In this document: positions 39,381 to 48,890 of the stretch, piece after piece
Position numbering within the stretch: position 1 is the first letter of the stretch
Layout of the letters: each line of letters opens with the position of its first letter
Assembly (NCBI RefSeq): GCF_015679265.1
Contig: NZ_CP064942.1
Location: 3,886,001-3,950,000, forward strand
Direction: 5' to 3'
Length of the DNA: 64,000 nucleotides
DNA from: Pontivivens ytuae
GTDB lineage: Bacteria > Pseudomonadota > Alphaproteobacteria > Rhodobacterales > Rhodobacteraceae
Translations under genes and position numbers: made by a program
Notes under the pieces: model-generated
The model's input: the letters and a program-made list of their open reading frames with translations, nothing else
The model's database searches: none
What the model was told of the DNA's origin: nothing

Positions 39381-39560
39381 CTGCCTTGTCCTTGTTCGCA
39401 TCGGTTGCCGCTTGCAACCATGGCGTGATCATCGAAGACGCCTTCGCGTGCGAACAGGACCGCTTGGTCCCGAAACCGGACCCTGCGCGCCAATCTCCGC
39501 GACCCCTTGTGATCCTGCGCCGAAACGCGATCTGAGAAGGGGCAGGTGCGGAGGCGGTCG

Positions 39561-40655
39561 ATGACGGGCGAACTGGAAGAAGGGATGCTGCGCCGGGCGC
39601 TCTGGACCGCCTATTCCGACGATACGACACGGGCGAGCATCATCTCCACTGTCGCCAACTACGCGATGTCCCACGGCATGACGATGGCGGAGATCGAGGC
39701 GGCGACGGGCCTCACCGGCTTCGACCTCGTGGATCCGGAGCGGCGGCTGCCCGACGACGTGCTGCCGAAGCTCTGGAACGCCTTCGCGGCGAAGAGCCCG
39801 GTGCAGGCCAACCCGATGGAGCTCGCCCGCGCGGCCCCGCTCAGCGTCTTCGGCGGCCTGGCGCATGGGGCGCAGTTCGCGGGAACGTTGCGCAGCGCCC
39901 TGAAGCTGTTGAGCGACAACGCCATCCTGCTCTCGAACAGCGCCGTCATCACGCTGGAGGAGGATGCGCACGAGGCACGTTTCATCAGCCATCACCCGAA
40001 GAATGCCGAGGATGGCGGCCGCATGTCCCAGTTCGCCATGGCGCTTGCGGTGCGGCTGCTGCGCGATCTGGAGGGGGCGCAGGACTTCCTGCATCGGATC
40101 GACTTCGCACAGCCCGCGAACGGCCCGGTGGAGAGCTATGAGCGCGTTTTCGGCGTGCCGGTGCGCTTCGATCAGGCGCGTAATGTGATGGTGGTGGTGC
40201 GCGAGAAGCTCGACACCGCGATCCGGCACGCGAACCCGGAGCTATTCGCTTATGTCGAGGCGCATTTCGCGCAGGAGCGGCACCGGTTGGAGGAGAGCAT
40301 GGATCCCGCGCCGCTGAAGAAGCTGCGCCGGGCGATCCTGCGCAATGCGCTGTCCGGCATCTACCGCCCCGCGCAGGCAGCGGCGGAGGCGCGGATGAGC
40401 CTGCGGGCGGCGCAACGGCTGGCGCGGGCGCATGGGACCACGCTGCAACGGCTGATCGATGAGGTGCGGATGGCGGCGGCACGGGCCCTGCTCGCAGCAC
40501 CCGACTCCGACATCGCCAACATAGCGGCCATCGTGGGCTATGCCGACGAGCGGGCGTTTCGGCGCGCCTTCCGGCGACTGGTCAGCCAGTCGCCCTCGGC
40601 CTACCGGGCGGATCACGGACGGCGGGTCGCACCGGCCCCCGGCGGTTTCCTTTGA
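39561..40655 (+). CDS. AraC-family regulator with OruR/ArgR-like N-terminal domain
   Basis: The 364-aa transcription factor has an N-terminal arabinose-binding-like domain (about residues 15-190; AMSHGMTMAEIEAATGLTGFDL) and a C-terminal AraC HTH (about 265-350; AEARMSLRAAQRLARAHGTTL, then SDIANIAAIVGYADERAFRRAF). The layout is that of OruR/GbdR-like single-polypeptide regulators of catabolism. ATG 39561 has GGAGG 6 bases upstream. It may control the aminotransferase that follows, a guess from position. Confidence 0.82.
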   Translation: MTGELEEGMLRRALWTAYSDDTTRASIISTVANYAMSHGMTMAEIEAATGLTGFDLVDPERRLPDDVLPKLWNAFAAKSPVQANPMELARAAPLSVFGGLAHGAQFAGTLRSALKLLSDNAILLSNSAVITLEEDAHEARFISHHPKNAEDGGRMSQFAMALAVRLLRDLEGAQDFLHRIDFAQPANGPVESYERVFGVPVRFDQARNVMVVVREKLDTAIRHANPELFAYVEAHFAQERHRLEESMDPAPLKKLRRAILRNALSGIYRPAQAAAEARMSLRAAQRLARAHGTTLQRLIDEVRMAAARALLAAPDSDIANIAAIVGYADERAFRRAFRRLVSQSPSAYRADHGRRVAPAPGGFL

Positions 40656-40686
40656 CAAGCCCCGCGGTGCGCCGTCACCTGCGGGG

Positions 40687-41865
40687 ATGACCAGCCCGAT
40701 CAATCCCGCCCTCGCCGCCACCTTCGCCCCGCCCGTGATGGAGGCGCGGGCCTGGATCGCGGAGGCGACCTTTCCGCCCGAGCGGCCGCTCCTGAACCTC
40801 TCCCAGGCCGCTCCCGTCGATCCGCCGCCGGAGGCACTGCGCGCGGCCATGGCGGAGGCTCTGGGGGATCCTGCCGCCCATGTCTACGGCCCGGTGCTGG
40901 GATTGCCGGAGTTGCGGGAGACGGTGGCCGAACAGTGGTCGGCCTCCTATGGCGGCGCGATCGCTGCGGATCAGGTGGCGATCACCTCGGGCTGCAACCA
41001 GGCCTTCTGCGCCGCGATCGCGACGCTGGCGCAGGCGGGCGACAACGTGATCCTGCCGACGCCCTGGTACTTCAATCACAAAATGTGGCTCGACATGATG
41101 GGGATCGAGGCGCGGCTGCTGCCCTGCGGCCCCGACATGATGCCGGAGCCGGAGCGGGCGGCGGAGCTGATCGACGCGCGCACCCGCGCTGTGGTGCTGG
41201 TCACGCCCAACAACCCCACCGGCGCGGAGTATCCGGGCGGGCTGCTCGACGCCTTCATGACGCTCTGCCGGACCCGCGGCCTCGGCCTGATCGTCGATGA
41301 GACCTATCGCGATTTCGACAGCCGGGAGGGGGCGCCGCACGCCCTCTTCGCCGATCCGGACTGGGACGACACGCTGATCCACCTCTATTCCTTTTCCAAG
41401 GCATTCCGGCTGACCGGGCACCGGGTCGGCGCGATGATCGCGGCGCGCGACAGGCTGGCGCAGGCGGAGAAGGTGCTCGACACCGTCACCATCTGCCCTA
41501 ACCAGATCGGGCAGCGCGCCGCCCTGCACGGGCTGCGGCACCTCGGCGACTGGGTCGCGGGCGAGCGGCGGGAGATCCTCGCCCGGCGCTCCGCGCTGGA
41601 GGGCGAGTTTGCGCGGCTCGACGGGTGGAAGCTGCTCGGCTGCGGCGCCTATTTCGGCTATGTCCGCCACCCCTTCGAGGCCCCCTCGGACCGGACTGCG
41701 AAGGCGCTGGTGGACACGCAATCCCTCCTGATCCTGCCCGGCACGATGTTCGCGCCCACGGACACCGACGGCTTTGCGGAGGGGACGCTGCGCATCGCCT
41801 TCGCCAATGCCGACGCCGCCGGACTGGCCGAGATGGGGCGGCGGCTCGCGGCTTTCACGCCATAG
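40687..41865 (+). CDS. Class I/II PLP-dependent aminotransferase
   Basis: A 392-aa aminotransferase with substrate loop LNLSQAAPVDPPPEAL, VTPNNPTGAEYPG and the PLP lysine in YSFSKAFRLTGHRVGAM (about residue 238). The SFSKaF context is closer to family members acting on aromatic or branched substrates than to aspartate aminotransferase; specificity is not predictable. It lies 31 bases after the AraC-type regulator on the same strand. Confidence 0.85.
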   Translation: MTSPINPALAATFAPPVMEARAWIAEATFPPERPLLNLSQAAPVDPPPEALRAAMAEALGDPAAHVYGPVLGLPELRETVAEQWSASYGGAIAADQVAITSGCNQAFCAAIATLAQAGDNVILPTPWYFNHKMWLDMMGIEARLLPCGPDMMPEPERAAELIDARTRAVVLVTPNNPTGAEYPGGLLDAFMTLCRTRGLGLIVDETYRDFDSREGAPHALFADPDWDDTLIHLYSFSKAFRLTGHRVGAMIAARDRLAQAEKVLDTVTICPNQIGQRAALHGLRHLGDWVAGERREILARRSALEGEFARLDGWKLLGCGAYFGYVRHPFEAPSDRTAKALVDTQSLLILPGTMFAPTDTDGFAEGTLRIAFANADAAGLAEMGRRLAAFTP

Positions 41866-41943
41866 AGACCGGGGGCCGCTTGCCTTCCCCGGACCCATCC
41901 CGTAGCACTCCTTGAAACCAAGCAAGACAGGGGTCTGCCGTCG

Positions 41944-43803
41944 ATGCTCTCCGCCATGCGATCCTCCAAACGCAGCTTCTTCGGCTGGGTCATCATCGGG
42001 CTTCTCATCATCGGCCTCGGCGCCTTCGGGTTTACCGACATCCTGACCGGCGGCAGCTCGCAAAGCGTGGCGCGCGTGGGCAAGACCGACGTGACGGTGA
42101 CGGAGTTCCGCGTGGCCTTCGAGAACCGGATCAACGCGCTGCAACGCCAGTTCGGGATCCGTATCGATGCGGCGACAGCGCAGAACCAGGGCATCGACGA
42201 TGCGGTGGTGGCGGAGCTGTTGCGCAGTGCCGCCTATCGCGACGAGGCGGCGCGCGTGGGCCTCTCGACCCCGGACGAGGCAGTGCAGGAGGCGGTGCTA
42301 TCGACCCCCGGTCTCGCCAATGCGGCCGGTGAGTTCGATGCGGCGACCTACCGCTATTTCCTCCAGCAACGCGGCCTGAACCCTGCGCGCTACGAGACGC
42401 TGGTCCGTCAGTCCGAGACCGTGGCGACCCTTCAGAACGTGGTCGCCGCCGGCGCCACCCTGCCCCCGGTCGCGGCGAATACGCTGATGACCTTCCTAGG
42501 TGAGGAGCGCTCGATCGCCTGGGCGCTGATCGCCTCCGACCCAGAGGCGGTGGAGGATCCCGGCGACGAGACGCTCCAGACCTTCCTGGAGGAGAACGAG
42601 CCGCGCTACCGCACCCCGGAATACCGCCAGATCACCTTCGCCCGGCTGATCCCCGAGGAGCTGGCCGAGACCATCGAGGTGAGCGACGAGGAGCTGCGCG
42701 AGATCTACGAGGCCGAGATCGACCGCTTCCGCCAGCCGGCCCGCCGCATCGTCGAGCGGCTGTCCTTCCCGGACGAGGCCGCGGCCGAGGCGGCCCGCAC
42801 GGCGATCGAAGCGGGCGAGACCAACCTCGTCGAGCTCGCCGCCGAGCGGGGCCTGACCTCCGGCGATATCAGCCTCGGCCTCGTGGCCGAACGCGATCTC
42901 GACCGTGCGGCGCGCGAGCCCGTCTTCGCGACGGACGAGACGGGCATCGTCGGCCCCATCGCGACCGATCTCGGCCCCGTGCTCTATGCCATCAACGCAA
43001 TCCTGCCCGCGAGCGAGGTGAGCTTCGAGGACGCGCGCGACGACCTCGCCCGCGAGGTCGCTTTGCAGGAAGCGGGCGACCTTGCCATCGACGAGAACAT
43101 CCGCGCCGAGGAGCTGATCGCCGGCGGCGCCACTCCGCAGGAACTCGCCGACGAGACCGCCTATACCCTCGGCACCGCCCGCGTGGCGCGTGGCGAGGCG
43201 GGCGATGTGCCGCCCGAAGTCGTGGCCGAGGCCTTCGCCTCCGACCTCGGCGAGGATCGCGACCAGATCGAGGTGGGCGAGCTGAACTTCTATGCCGTGC
43301 GCGTCGACGAGATCATCCCGCCCGAGCTGCCGCCACTGGCCGAGATCCGCGCCGACGTGCTCGCCGACTGGCGCGACGCCGAGGCGCTCGCCGCCACGAT
43401 GGAGCAGGCCGAAATGCTGCGCGCGGAGCTGGAGGAAGGCCGCACGCTGACCGCCATTGCCGAGCGCGACGGCCTGATCGTGCAGGAGGACAGCGAGATC
43501 ACCCGCGACGGTGAGCTCGGCCTGCTGCCCCCCGACCTCCTGCCGCAACTCTTCGAGGCGGAGCCCGGTACCCCGCTGGTGGTCGAGACGGAGGCGGGAG
43601 CCGCACTCGTCGTCCTTACCGACATCACCCCGTTCGATCTGGAAGGTGAGGAAGCCGCGACGCTGCGCGAGATCTTCACCACCCAGACCTCCATCGATGT
43701 GGAGCAGGACGTCGCCGCCTATTTCGCGAACTCCATCGCGGACGAGCGCGGCGTACGCATCAACCAGACGGTGCTCGACCAGATCGTGCAGAGCCTGCGC
43801 TGA
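41944..43803 (+). CDS. ppiD: PpiD-like membrane-anchored peptidyl-prolyl isomerase
   Basis: Inner-membrane-anchored periplasmic chaperone at the Sec exit. The 619-aa product has one N-terminal transmembrane helix (about residues 12-33; FFGWVIIGLLIIGLGAFGF), a SurA_N/PpiD chaperone domain (about 40-165) and a degenerate parvulin domain (about 230-370), then a long acidic helical C-terminal part. The stop overlaps the trpE ATG by one base. Confidence 0.88.
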   Translation: MLSAMRSSKRSFFGWVIIGLLIIGLGAFGFTDILTGGSSQSVARVGKTDVTVTEFRVAFENRINALQRQFGIRIDAATAQNQGIDDAVVAELLRSAAYRDEAARVGLSTPDEAVQEAVLSTPGLANAAGEFDAATYRYFLQQRGLNPARYETLVRQSETVATLQNVVAAGATLPPVAANTLMTFLGEERSIAWALIASDPEAVEDPGDETLQTFLEENEPRYRTPEYRQITFARLIPEELAETIEVSDEELREIYEAEIDRFRQPARRIVERLSFPDEAAAEAARTAIEAGETNLVELAAERGLTSGDISLGLVAERDLDRAAREPVFATDETGIVGPIATDLGPVLYAINAILPASEVSFEDARDDLAREVALQEAGDLAIDENIRAEELIAGGATPQELADETAYTLGTARVARGEAGDVPPEVVAEAFASDLGEDRDQIEVGELNFYAVRVDEIIPPELPPLAEIRADVLADWRDAEALAATMEQAEMLRAELEEGRTLTAIAERDGLIVQEDSEITRDGELGLLPPDLLPQLFEAEPGTPLVVETEAGAALVVLTDITPFDLEGEEAATLREIFTTQTSIDVEQDVAAYFANSIADERGVRINQTVLDQIVQSLR

Positions 43804-45299
43804 TGCGTCTCCATCCCGAAAAGGAGGCCGTCGCGGCCGAGCTCGCGGCGGGCCGCAACGCGATCGTCTGGACGCGGCTCGTCGCCGATCTCGACACGCC
43901 GGTGAGCGTGATGTTGAAGCTCGCGGGGGCGCGCACCGACAGCTTCATGCTGGAATCGGTCACGGGCGGCGAGAACCGCGGCCGCTACTCCGCCATCGGG
44001 ATGAAGCCCGACCTGATCTGGCGCTGCCGGGGCGAGGAGGCCGCGATCAACCGCCATGCCCGCTATGACGCGGACGCGTTCGAGATCGACGACCGCGATC
44101 CGCTGACGTCGCTGCGCGCGCTGCTGGAGGAAAGCCGGATCGACCTGCCCGCGGACCTGCCGCCGATGGCCGCCGGGCTCTTCGGCTATCTGGGCTACGA
44201 CATGGTCCGTCACGTCGAGCACCTGCCGGACGTGAACCCCGACCCGCTGGGCCTGCCCGACGCGCTGATGATCCGCCCGACTGTGGTCGCGATCCTCGAC
44301 GCGGTGAAGGGCGAGGTCATCGTCTGCTCCCCGGTCTGGGCGGGCGACGGCACCTATGACCAAGCCGCCGAGCGCGTGATGGACGCCGTCGCCGATCTCG
44401 ACCGCGCCCCGGTGGGCGAGACCCGCGACATCGGCGCGGAGGCAGAGATGCCGGAGCCCGTCTCCAACACCAGCCGCACCGAATACGACGCGATCGTGGA
44501 GAAGGCGAAGGACTACATCCGCGCGGGCGACATCTTCCAGGTTGTGCCGTCGCAGCGCTGGTCCCTGCCCTTCGCCCAGCCGCCCTTCGCCCTCTACCGC
44601 GCGCTCAGACGGACGAACCCGTCGCCCTACATGTTCTTCTTTAACTTCGGCGGCTTCCAGGTGATCGGCGCGAGCCCCGAAATCCTGGTGCAGGTCCGCG
44701 ACCGGAAGGTCACCATACGCCCCATCGCGGGGACCCGGCCGCGGGGCCGCACGACGGACGAGGACGTGACGCTGGAGGCCGATCTGCTCGCCGACCCAAA
44801 GGAACGGGCGGAGCATCTGATGCTGCTCGACCTCGGTCGCAACGATGTGGGCCGGGTCGCGAAGATCGGGACAGTCACACCCACCGAACAGTTCATCATC
44901 GAGCGCTACTCCCACGTCATGCACATCGTCTCGAATGTCGAAGGGGAGCTCTCGGCGGATCACGACGCCCTCTCCGCCCTCCTCGCCGGTCTGCCTGCGG
45001 GCACCGTCTCCGGCGCGCCGAAAGTCCGCGCGATGGAGATCATCGACGAGCTGGAGAAGGAGAAGCGCGGCGTCTATGGCGGCGGCGTCGGCTACTTCTC
45101 GGCCGCGGGCGAGATGGACATCTGCATCGCGCTGCGCACGGCGGTGCTGAAGGATGAGACACTCTATGTGCAGGCCGGCGGCGGTGTGGTCTATGACAGC
45201 GACCCGGCCGCCGAATACCAGGAAACGGTCAACAAGGCCGGCGCCCTGATGGCTGCCGCGCGCGAGGCTGTCGGGCAGGCGCGCCGGGGCAACCGCTGA
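43803..45299 (+). CDS. trpE: Anthranilate synthase component I
   Basis: Chorismate-utilising catalytic subunit for tryptophan synthesis. The 498-aa product shows the feedback-inhibition motif region (FMLESVTGGENRGRYSAIG, about residue 50), the catalytic core IAGTRPRGRT, LLDLGRNDVGRVAKIG and the C-terminal YGGGVGYFSAAGEMD. Position between ppiD and a yibQ-like gene near trpG-trpD is the arrangement known in Rhodobacter. Confidence 0.95.
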   Translation: MRLHPEKEAVAAELAAGRNAIVWTRLVADLDTPVSVMLKLAGARTDSFMLESVTGGENRGRYSAIGMKPDLIWRCRGEEAAINRHARYDADAFEIDDRDPLTSLRALLEESRIDLPADLPPMAAGLFGYLGYDMVRHVEHLPDVNPDPLGLPDALMIRPTVVAILDAVKGEVIVCSPVWAGDGTYDQAAERVMDAVADLDRAPVGETRDIGAEAEMPEPVSNTSRTEYDAIVEKAKDYIRAGDIFQVVPSQRWSLPFAQPPFALYRALRRTNPSPYMFFFNFGGFQVIGASPEILVQVRDRKVTIRPIAGTRPRGRTTDEDVTLEADLLADPKERAEHLMLLDLGRNDVGRVAKIGTVTPTEQFIIERYSHVMHIVSNVEGELSADHDALSALLAGLPAGTVSGAPKVRAMEIIDELEKEKRGVYGGGVGYFSAAGEMDICIALRTAVLKDETLYVQAGGGVVYDSDPAAEYQETVNKAGALMAAAREAVGQARRGNR

Positions 45300-45320
45300 C
45301 GCCTGCGGCCGGTCTTTCTT

Positions 45321-45386
45321 GAGTATTTGAACGAAGTCGAAGGCCGGGGCGCACGACACCCCGCTTTCGACTTCGCCGAAATACTC
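45321..45386. terminator. Inverted repeat after trpE (GAGTATTT family)
   Basis: Arms at 45321-45341 and 45366-45386 are complementary at 18 of 21 positions (GAGTATTTGAACGAAGTCGA against TTCGACTTCGCCGAAATAC), with GGCCGGGG in the loop. It lies between the convergent trpE and yibQ-like genes, so it is probably a bidirectional terminator and a further copy of the dispersed repeat type. Confidence 0.6.
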
Positions 45387-45419
45387 GAATGGGACGCCCG
45401 CAGCCGGGCGCGCCGTTCC

Positions 45420-46817
45420 TTACTGGGTAACCACTGCGCTGACCGGCGCGAGCGCGATCTCGCGATTCCCCGACGTGATGGCCCAGGTCAGCAGCGTGGT
45501 GATCGTCGCGGCATCGCTGTTGCCCATCACGACCGAGCTGCCGGTGCTGCGCGCATCGACCGCGACCCGCTGCAGCGCGTTCTGCATCGCGGGCACCCCT
45601 TCGCTCGCATCCAGCACGCGGGAGATCGTGGCGGCGGGCACGTTCGCCGCCTCCGCCAGACGATCGGGCTGCGTCAGGCCGATGCTCGGCTGAACCAGCA
45701 GCGCGTGGCCGGAGAGCTCGACATAATCGACAACCGCTTGTGCCGTCGCAGTGGAGGAGCTCACCACGCCGCCGGTGCGGTCGATGAGCCCGACCGCCTG
45801 CGGGACGGCGGCGAGGATCTCGGCCAGGCGCTCGCGCTGGCTCGTGGTGTCGAGCGTGTTGAGATCGCCCAGCGTGCCCTCCGGGATCATCGCGAGCACC
45901 TCTACACCGGCCGAGCGGAACGCCGCGGCGCGCTGTGCGGCGTTGGGCAGGTCCGCGGGGATCGCGATCGTAACCGGCAGGCTCAGGTTGTCGAGGGTCG
46001 AGATCGGGAACTGGTCCTCGCCGAGATCGACCAGAACGACGGAAAGCAGCGCCCGCCCGCCCGGATCGTTGAAGCGGGCCGCGTTGAGCCGCAGGGGCGA
46101 GCGCTCCTGCGCCACGGCCTCGGTCACCGGATCGGCGTCCGGTAGGCTGGGCGGCGGGGCGGCAGCCTCGGGCGCCTGCGGGGTCGGATCGCTGGAGGTA
46201 GCACCCGCCTCCGGCTGGATCGAAGCGACCGGCGGCCGCGACAGCGAACCGGTGGCGGAGGCGCGCGGCAGGCTGTTCGGCGCGCCCGTCGTCGGCGTGT
46301 CGAGGCCGAGCGAGCGTCCCGGCGCCCCGGTCCCGGCCCGCGGGCGGGACGGCGATGCGGAGGAGGCAGACAGGTTCACGACCGCCGTCTCCGGCGCATC
46401 GAGCGCGCTGGAAGTCGACGGGATCGTCACGCCGCCGGTCGAGGAGCTCGACGGGCGCGGCGCGCCACTCTCGGCCGTGATCTCGGATTCGGGCAGCGGG
46501 ATCGGCGCCAGCGCGATCTCCCGCTGGGAAATCGGCGGATCGACGGCCGGCGTCGGCGCCGGTTCGGTCGGCACACCGCTCGCCGACGGCTGATCGGGTG
46601 CGGATTGCGAACTCGGCGTCGCCTCGCCGGAGATCACCTCGGGAAATTGCGGCGTGTCCGGCGGTGGCGCCTGTTCGATCGCCACCTCGACCGGAGCGGC
46701 CGGTTCCACGACTTGCGGCGGGATCGCGATGGTCAGGCCGACAAAGGCCGCGGCGCTGACCACGAGGCCGCCGAAAAAACCACTCAGAAAGCTACCGCCC
46801 CCAGACGCCATAGCCAT
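45420..46817 (-). CDS. YibQ-like divergent polysaccharide deacetylase protein
   Basis: The 465-aa protein has an N-terminal membrane anchor (about residues 10-32), a long low-complexity Pro/Ser/Ala linker (about 35-250) and a C-terminal divergent polysaccharide deacetylase domain (about 255-465; LSVVLVDLGED, LSLPVTIAIPADLPNAAQRA, VLAMIPEG, GLIDRTGGVVSSSTA). The canonical metal motif appears degraded, as in the family. Probably periplasmic, with a cell-wall role. It sits between trpE and trpG on the opposite strand. Confidence 0.85.
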   Translation of the reverse strand: MAMASGGGSFLSGFFGGLVVSAAAFVGLTIAIPPQVVEPAAPVEVAIEQAPPPDTPQFPEVISGEATPSSQSAPDQPSASGVPTEPAPTPAVDPPISQREIALAPIPLPESEITAESGAPRPSSSSTGGVTIPSTSSALDAPETAVVNLSASSASPSRPRAGTGAPGRSLGLDTPTTGAPNSLPRASATGSLSRPPVASIQPEAGATSSDPTPQAPEAAAPPPSLPDADPVTEAVAQERSPLRLNAARFNDPGGRALLSVVLVDLGEDQFPISTLDNLSLPVTIAIPADLPNAAQRAAAFRSAGVEVLAMIPEGTLGDLNTLDTTSQRERLAEILAAVPQAVGLIDRTGGVVSSSTATAQAVVDYVELSGHALLVQPSIGLTQPDRLAEAANVPAATISRVLDASEGVPAMQNALQRVAVDARSTGSSVVMGNSDAATITTLLTWAITSGNREIALAPVSAVVTQ

Positions 46818-46958
46818 ATCGTTGCCCCCTCAGGACTGTCCCCGCACGGGCGGATGTTCTCTTGACCCCGTCCCGTACTTCCGACCATGTATACCCGCCA
46901 CATTGCAATGTGACACCCCTGAAACGCTCAATTCGAGCCTGCGGAAGGGCATGCCAGC

Positions 46959-47543
46959 ATGCTGTTGCTGATCGATAACTACGACAGCTTCACGTACAAT
47001 CTTGTCCATTATGTGGGCGAATTGGGCGCTGAGGTTCGCGTTGAGCGAAACGACGCGATCGACGTGCCGGCCGCGATGGCGCTGCGGCCCTCGGCGATCC
47101 TGCTCTCACCCGGTCCCTGCGACCCGGATCAGGCGGGCATCTGCCTCGCGCTCGTGGCCGCGGCGGCGGAGACGCGGACGCCGCTGATGGGGGTCTGCCT
47201 CGGCCATCAGGCGATCGGGCAGCATTTCGGCGGAACCGTCACGCGGGCCGATGCGATCATGCACGGCAAGGTCGATGCGATCCGGCATGCGGGCGGCGGC
47301 CTCTTCGCGGGGCTCCCGAGCCCGTTCGACGCGACGCGCTACCACTCCCTGACCGTGGCGCGGGAGAGCATTCCGGACTGCCTCGAGATCACGGCGGACG
47401 TGGCCGACGGCACCGTGATGGGGCTGAGCCACAAGGAGCTGCCGATCCACGGGGTGCAGTTCCACCCTGAATCCATCGCCTCCGAACACGGGCACAAGAT
47501 GCTGAAAACCTTCCTCGATCTCGCCGAGCCTGCCCATGTCTGA
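46959..47543 (+). CDS. trpG: Anthranilate synthase component II (glutamine amidotransferase)
   Basis: Supplies ammonia from glutamine to TrpE. The 194-aa class I amidotransferase has [21 protein letters not shown], the nucleophile cysteine in [12 protein letters not shown] (about residue 80) and the His/Glu pair in [15 protein letters not shown]. It overlaps trpD by 8 bases. The upstream gap (46818-46958) must hold its promoter and that of the divergent yibQ-like gene. Confidence 0.95.
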   Translation: MLLLIDNYDSFTYNLVHYVGELGAEVRVERNDAIDVPAAMALRPSAILLSPGPCDPDQAGICLALVAAAAETRTPLMGVCLGHQAIGQHFGGTVTRADAIMHGKVDAIRHAGGGLFAGLPSPFDATRYHSLTVARESIPDCLEITADVADGTVMGLSHKELPIHGVQFHPESIASEHGHKMLKTFLDLAEPAHV

Positions 47544-48561
47544 CCGCCTGAAGCCGCTGATCGCGGCGGCCTGCGAACGCCCGCTGACGCGCGCCGAGGC
47601 AGAGGAGGCGTTCGACGTGCTGATGGAGGGGGCGGCCACCCCGCACCAGATCGGCGGCTTCCTGATGGCGCTGCGCACCCGTGGCGAGGTGGTGGACGAA
47701 TACGCGGCCGCAGCCTCCGTCATGCGGGCGAAATGCGCAGCGGTGCGCGCACCCGAGGGCGCGATGGACATCGTGGGCACCGGGGGCGACGGCAAGGGCA
47801 CGCTCAACATCTCCACCGCCACGGCCTTCGTCGTGGCGGGCTGTGGGGTGCCGGTCGCGAAGCACGGGAACCGCAATCTCTCGTCGAAGTCGGGGGCGGC
47901 AGACGCGCTCGGCCAGATGGGGATCGAGGTGATGGTGGGGCCGGAGGTCGTGGAGCAGGCGCTTGCAGAGGTCGGCATCGCCTTCATGATGGCGCCGATG
48001 CACCACCCCGCGATCCGCCATGTGATGCCCGCGCGTCAGGAATTGGGCACGCGCACGATCTTCAACATCCTCGGCCCGCTCACCAACCCCGCGGGGGTGA
48101 GTCGGCAGCTCACCGGCGCGTTTTCCCGCGACCTGATCCGGCCGATGGCCGAGACTTTGCAGGTGCTGGGGGCGGAGAAAGCCTGGCTGGTTCACGGGTC
48201 TGACGGCACGGATGAGCTGTCGATCGCGGGGGTAAGCTGGGTCGCGGCGCTGGAAAACGGCGCGGTGGTCGACCGAGAGCTGCATCCGGAGCAGGCGGGC
48301 CTCCCCGTCCATCCGTTCGAAGCGATCCTCGGCGGAAGTCCGGAGGAAAACGGCGCCGCCTTCCGCGCGCTGCTCGACGGGACCGAGGGCGCCTATCGCG
48401 ATGCCGTGCTGCTCAATGCAGCCGCCGCACTCGTCGTGGCGGACCGCGTGGACGATCTGAAGGCGGGCGTCGAGATGGCACGCGAGAGCATCGACAGCGG
48501 TGCCGCGAAGGCCAAGGTCGAGGCGCTGGCTCGCGTCACGCAGGCGGCAGCGCGTGACTGA
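47536..48561 (+). CDS. trpD: Anthranilate phosphoribosyltransferase
   Basis: Transfers phosphoribose from PRPP to anthranilate. The 341-aa product has the PRPP-binding [18 protein letters not shown] (about residue 79), [21 protein letters not shown], and [12 protein letters not shown]. Expected neighbours trpC and moaC do not follow; the window leaves core gene order here. Confidence 0.95.
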   Translation: MSDRLKPLIAAACERPLTRAEAEEAFDVLMEGAATPHQIGGFLMALRTRGEVVDEYAAAASVMRAKCAAVRAPEGAMDIVGTGGDGKGTLNISTATAFVVAGCGVPVAKHGNRNLSSKSGAADALGQMGIEVMVGPEVVEQALAEVGIAFMMAPMHHPAIRHVMPARQELGTRTIFNILGPLTNPAGVSRQLTGAFSRDLIRPMAETLQVLGAEKAWLVHGSDGTDELSIAGVSWVAALENGAVVDRELHPEQAGLPVHPFEAILGGSPEENGAAFRALLDGTEGAYRDAVLLNAAAALVVADRVDDLKAGVEMARESIDSGAAKAKVEALARVTQAAARD

Positions 48562-48566
48562 CGGCG

Positions 48567-48583
48567 CCGGGGCGCTGCCCCGG
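48567..48583. terminator. GC hairpin after trpD
   Basis: CCGGGGC-GCT-GCCCCGG forms a 7-bp stem 6 bases past the trpD stop. There is no T-tract, so it may be an attenuator-like or repeat-derived hairpin rather than a strong terminator. Confidence 0.4.
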
Positions 48584-48890
48584 ACCCCACCGTTGTTCAC
48601 CGGATGGATGGGCATTCACGACTATTTGGCTGAGCCAAAGGCTTTTTCGATAATGGCTTCGAGTTTGGCTTAGATCATAGCGCGAACATCCGCTGGGTTC
48701 CCTCTTTGATCGATGCTGCGTCGGGCGCGAATGGCGGTTTAGAGGTTCATGCCGCGACTATCGCGTCACGTTTCACGTGGCCTTAAACCTACCCCAGGTG
48801 TCGTTTTCACAAGCCGCGACCGACATATTCGCTAGTCGAAAGTGCTTCGCCTGACCGTTACGTCAGGGTACACCCAAGTGCGCCGCCGGT
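48584..48890. other. Gene-free stretch after trpD
   Basis: The region holds no intact gene. It is less GC-rich than its surroundings, and on the minus strand it contains a short decayed reading frame (48622-48750). It marks the junction between the trp block and accessory genes. Confidence 0.6.
48622..48750 (-). pseudogene. Possible decayed small gene with two in-frame stops
   Basis: From ATG 48750 to TAG 48622 (43 codons) the frame reads MNL, stop, TAIRARRSIDQRGNPADVRAMI, stop, AKLEAIIEKAFGSAK, stop. The segments look like real helical protein sequence (charged, amphipathic) broken by two TAA codons. It could be a remnant of a small helical protein; chance is also possible because the frame is short. 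Confidence 0.25.
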
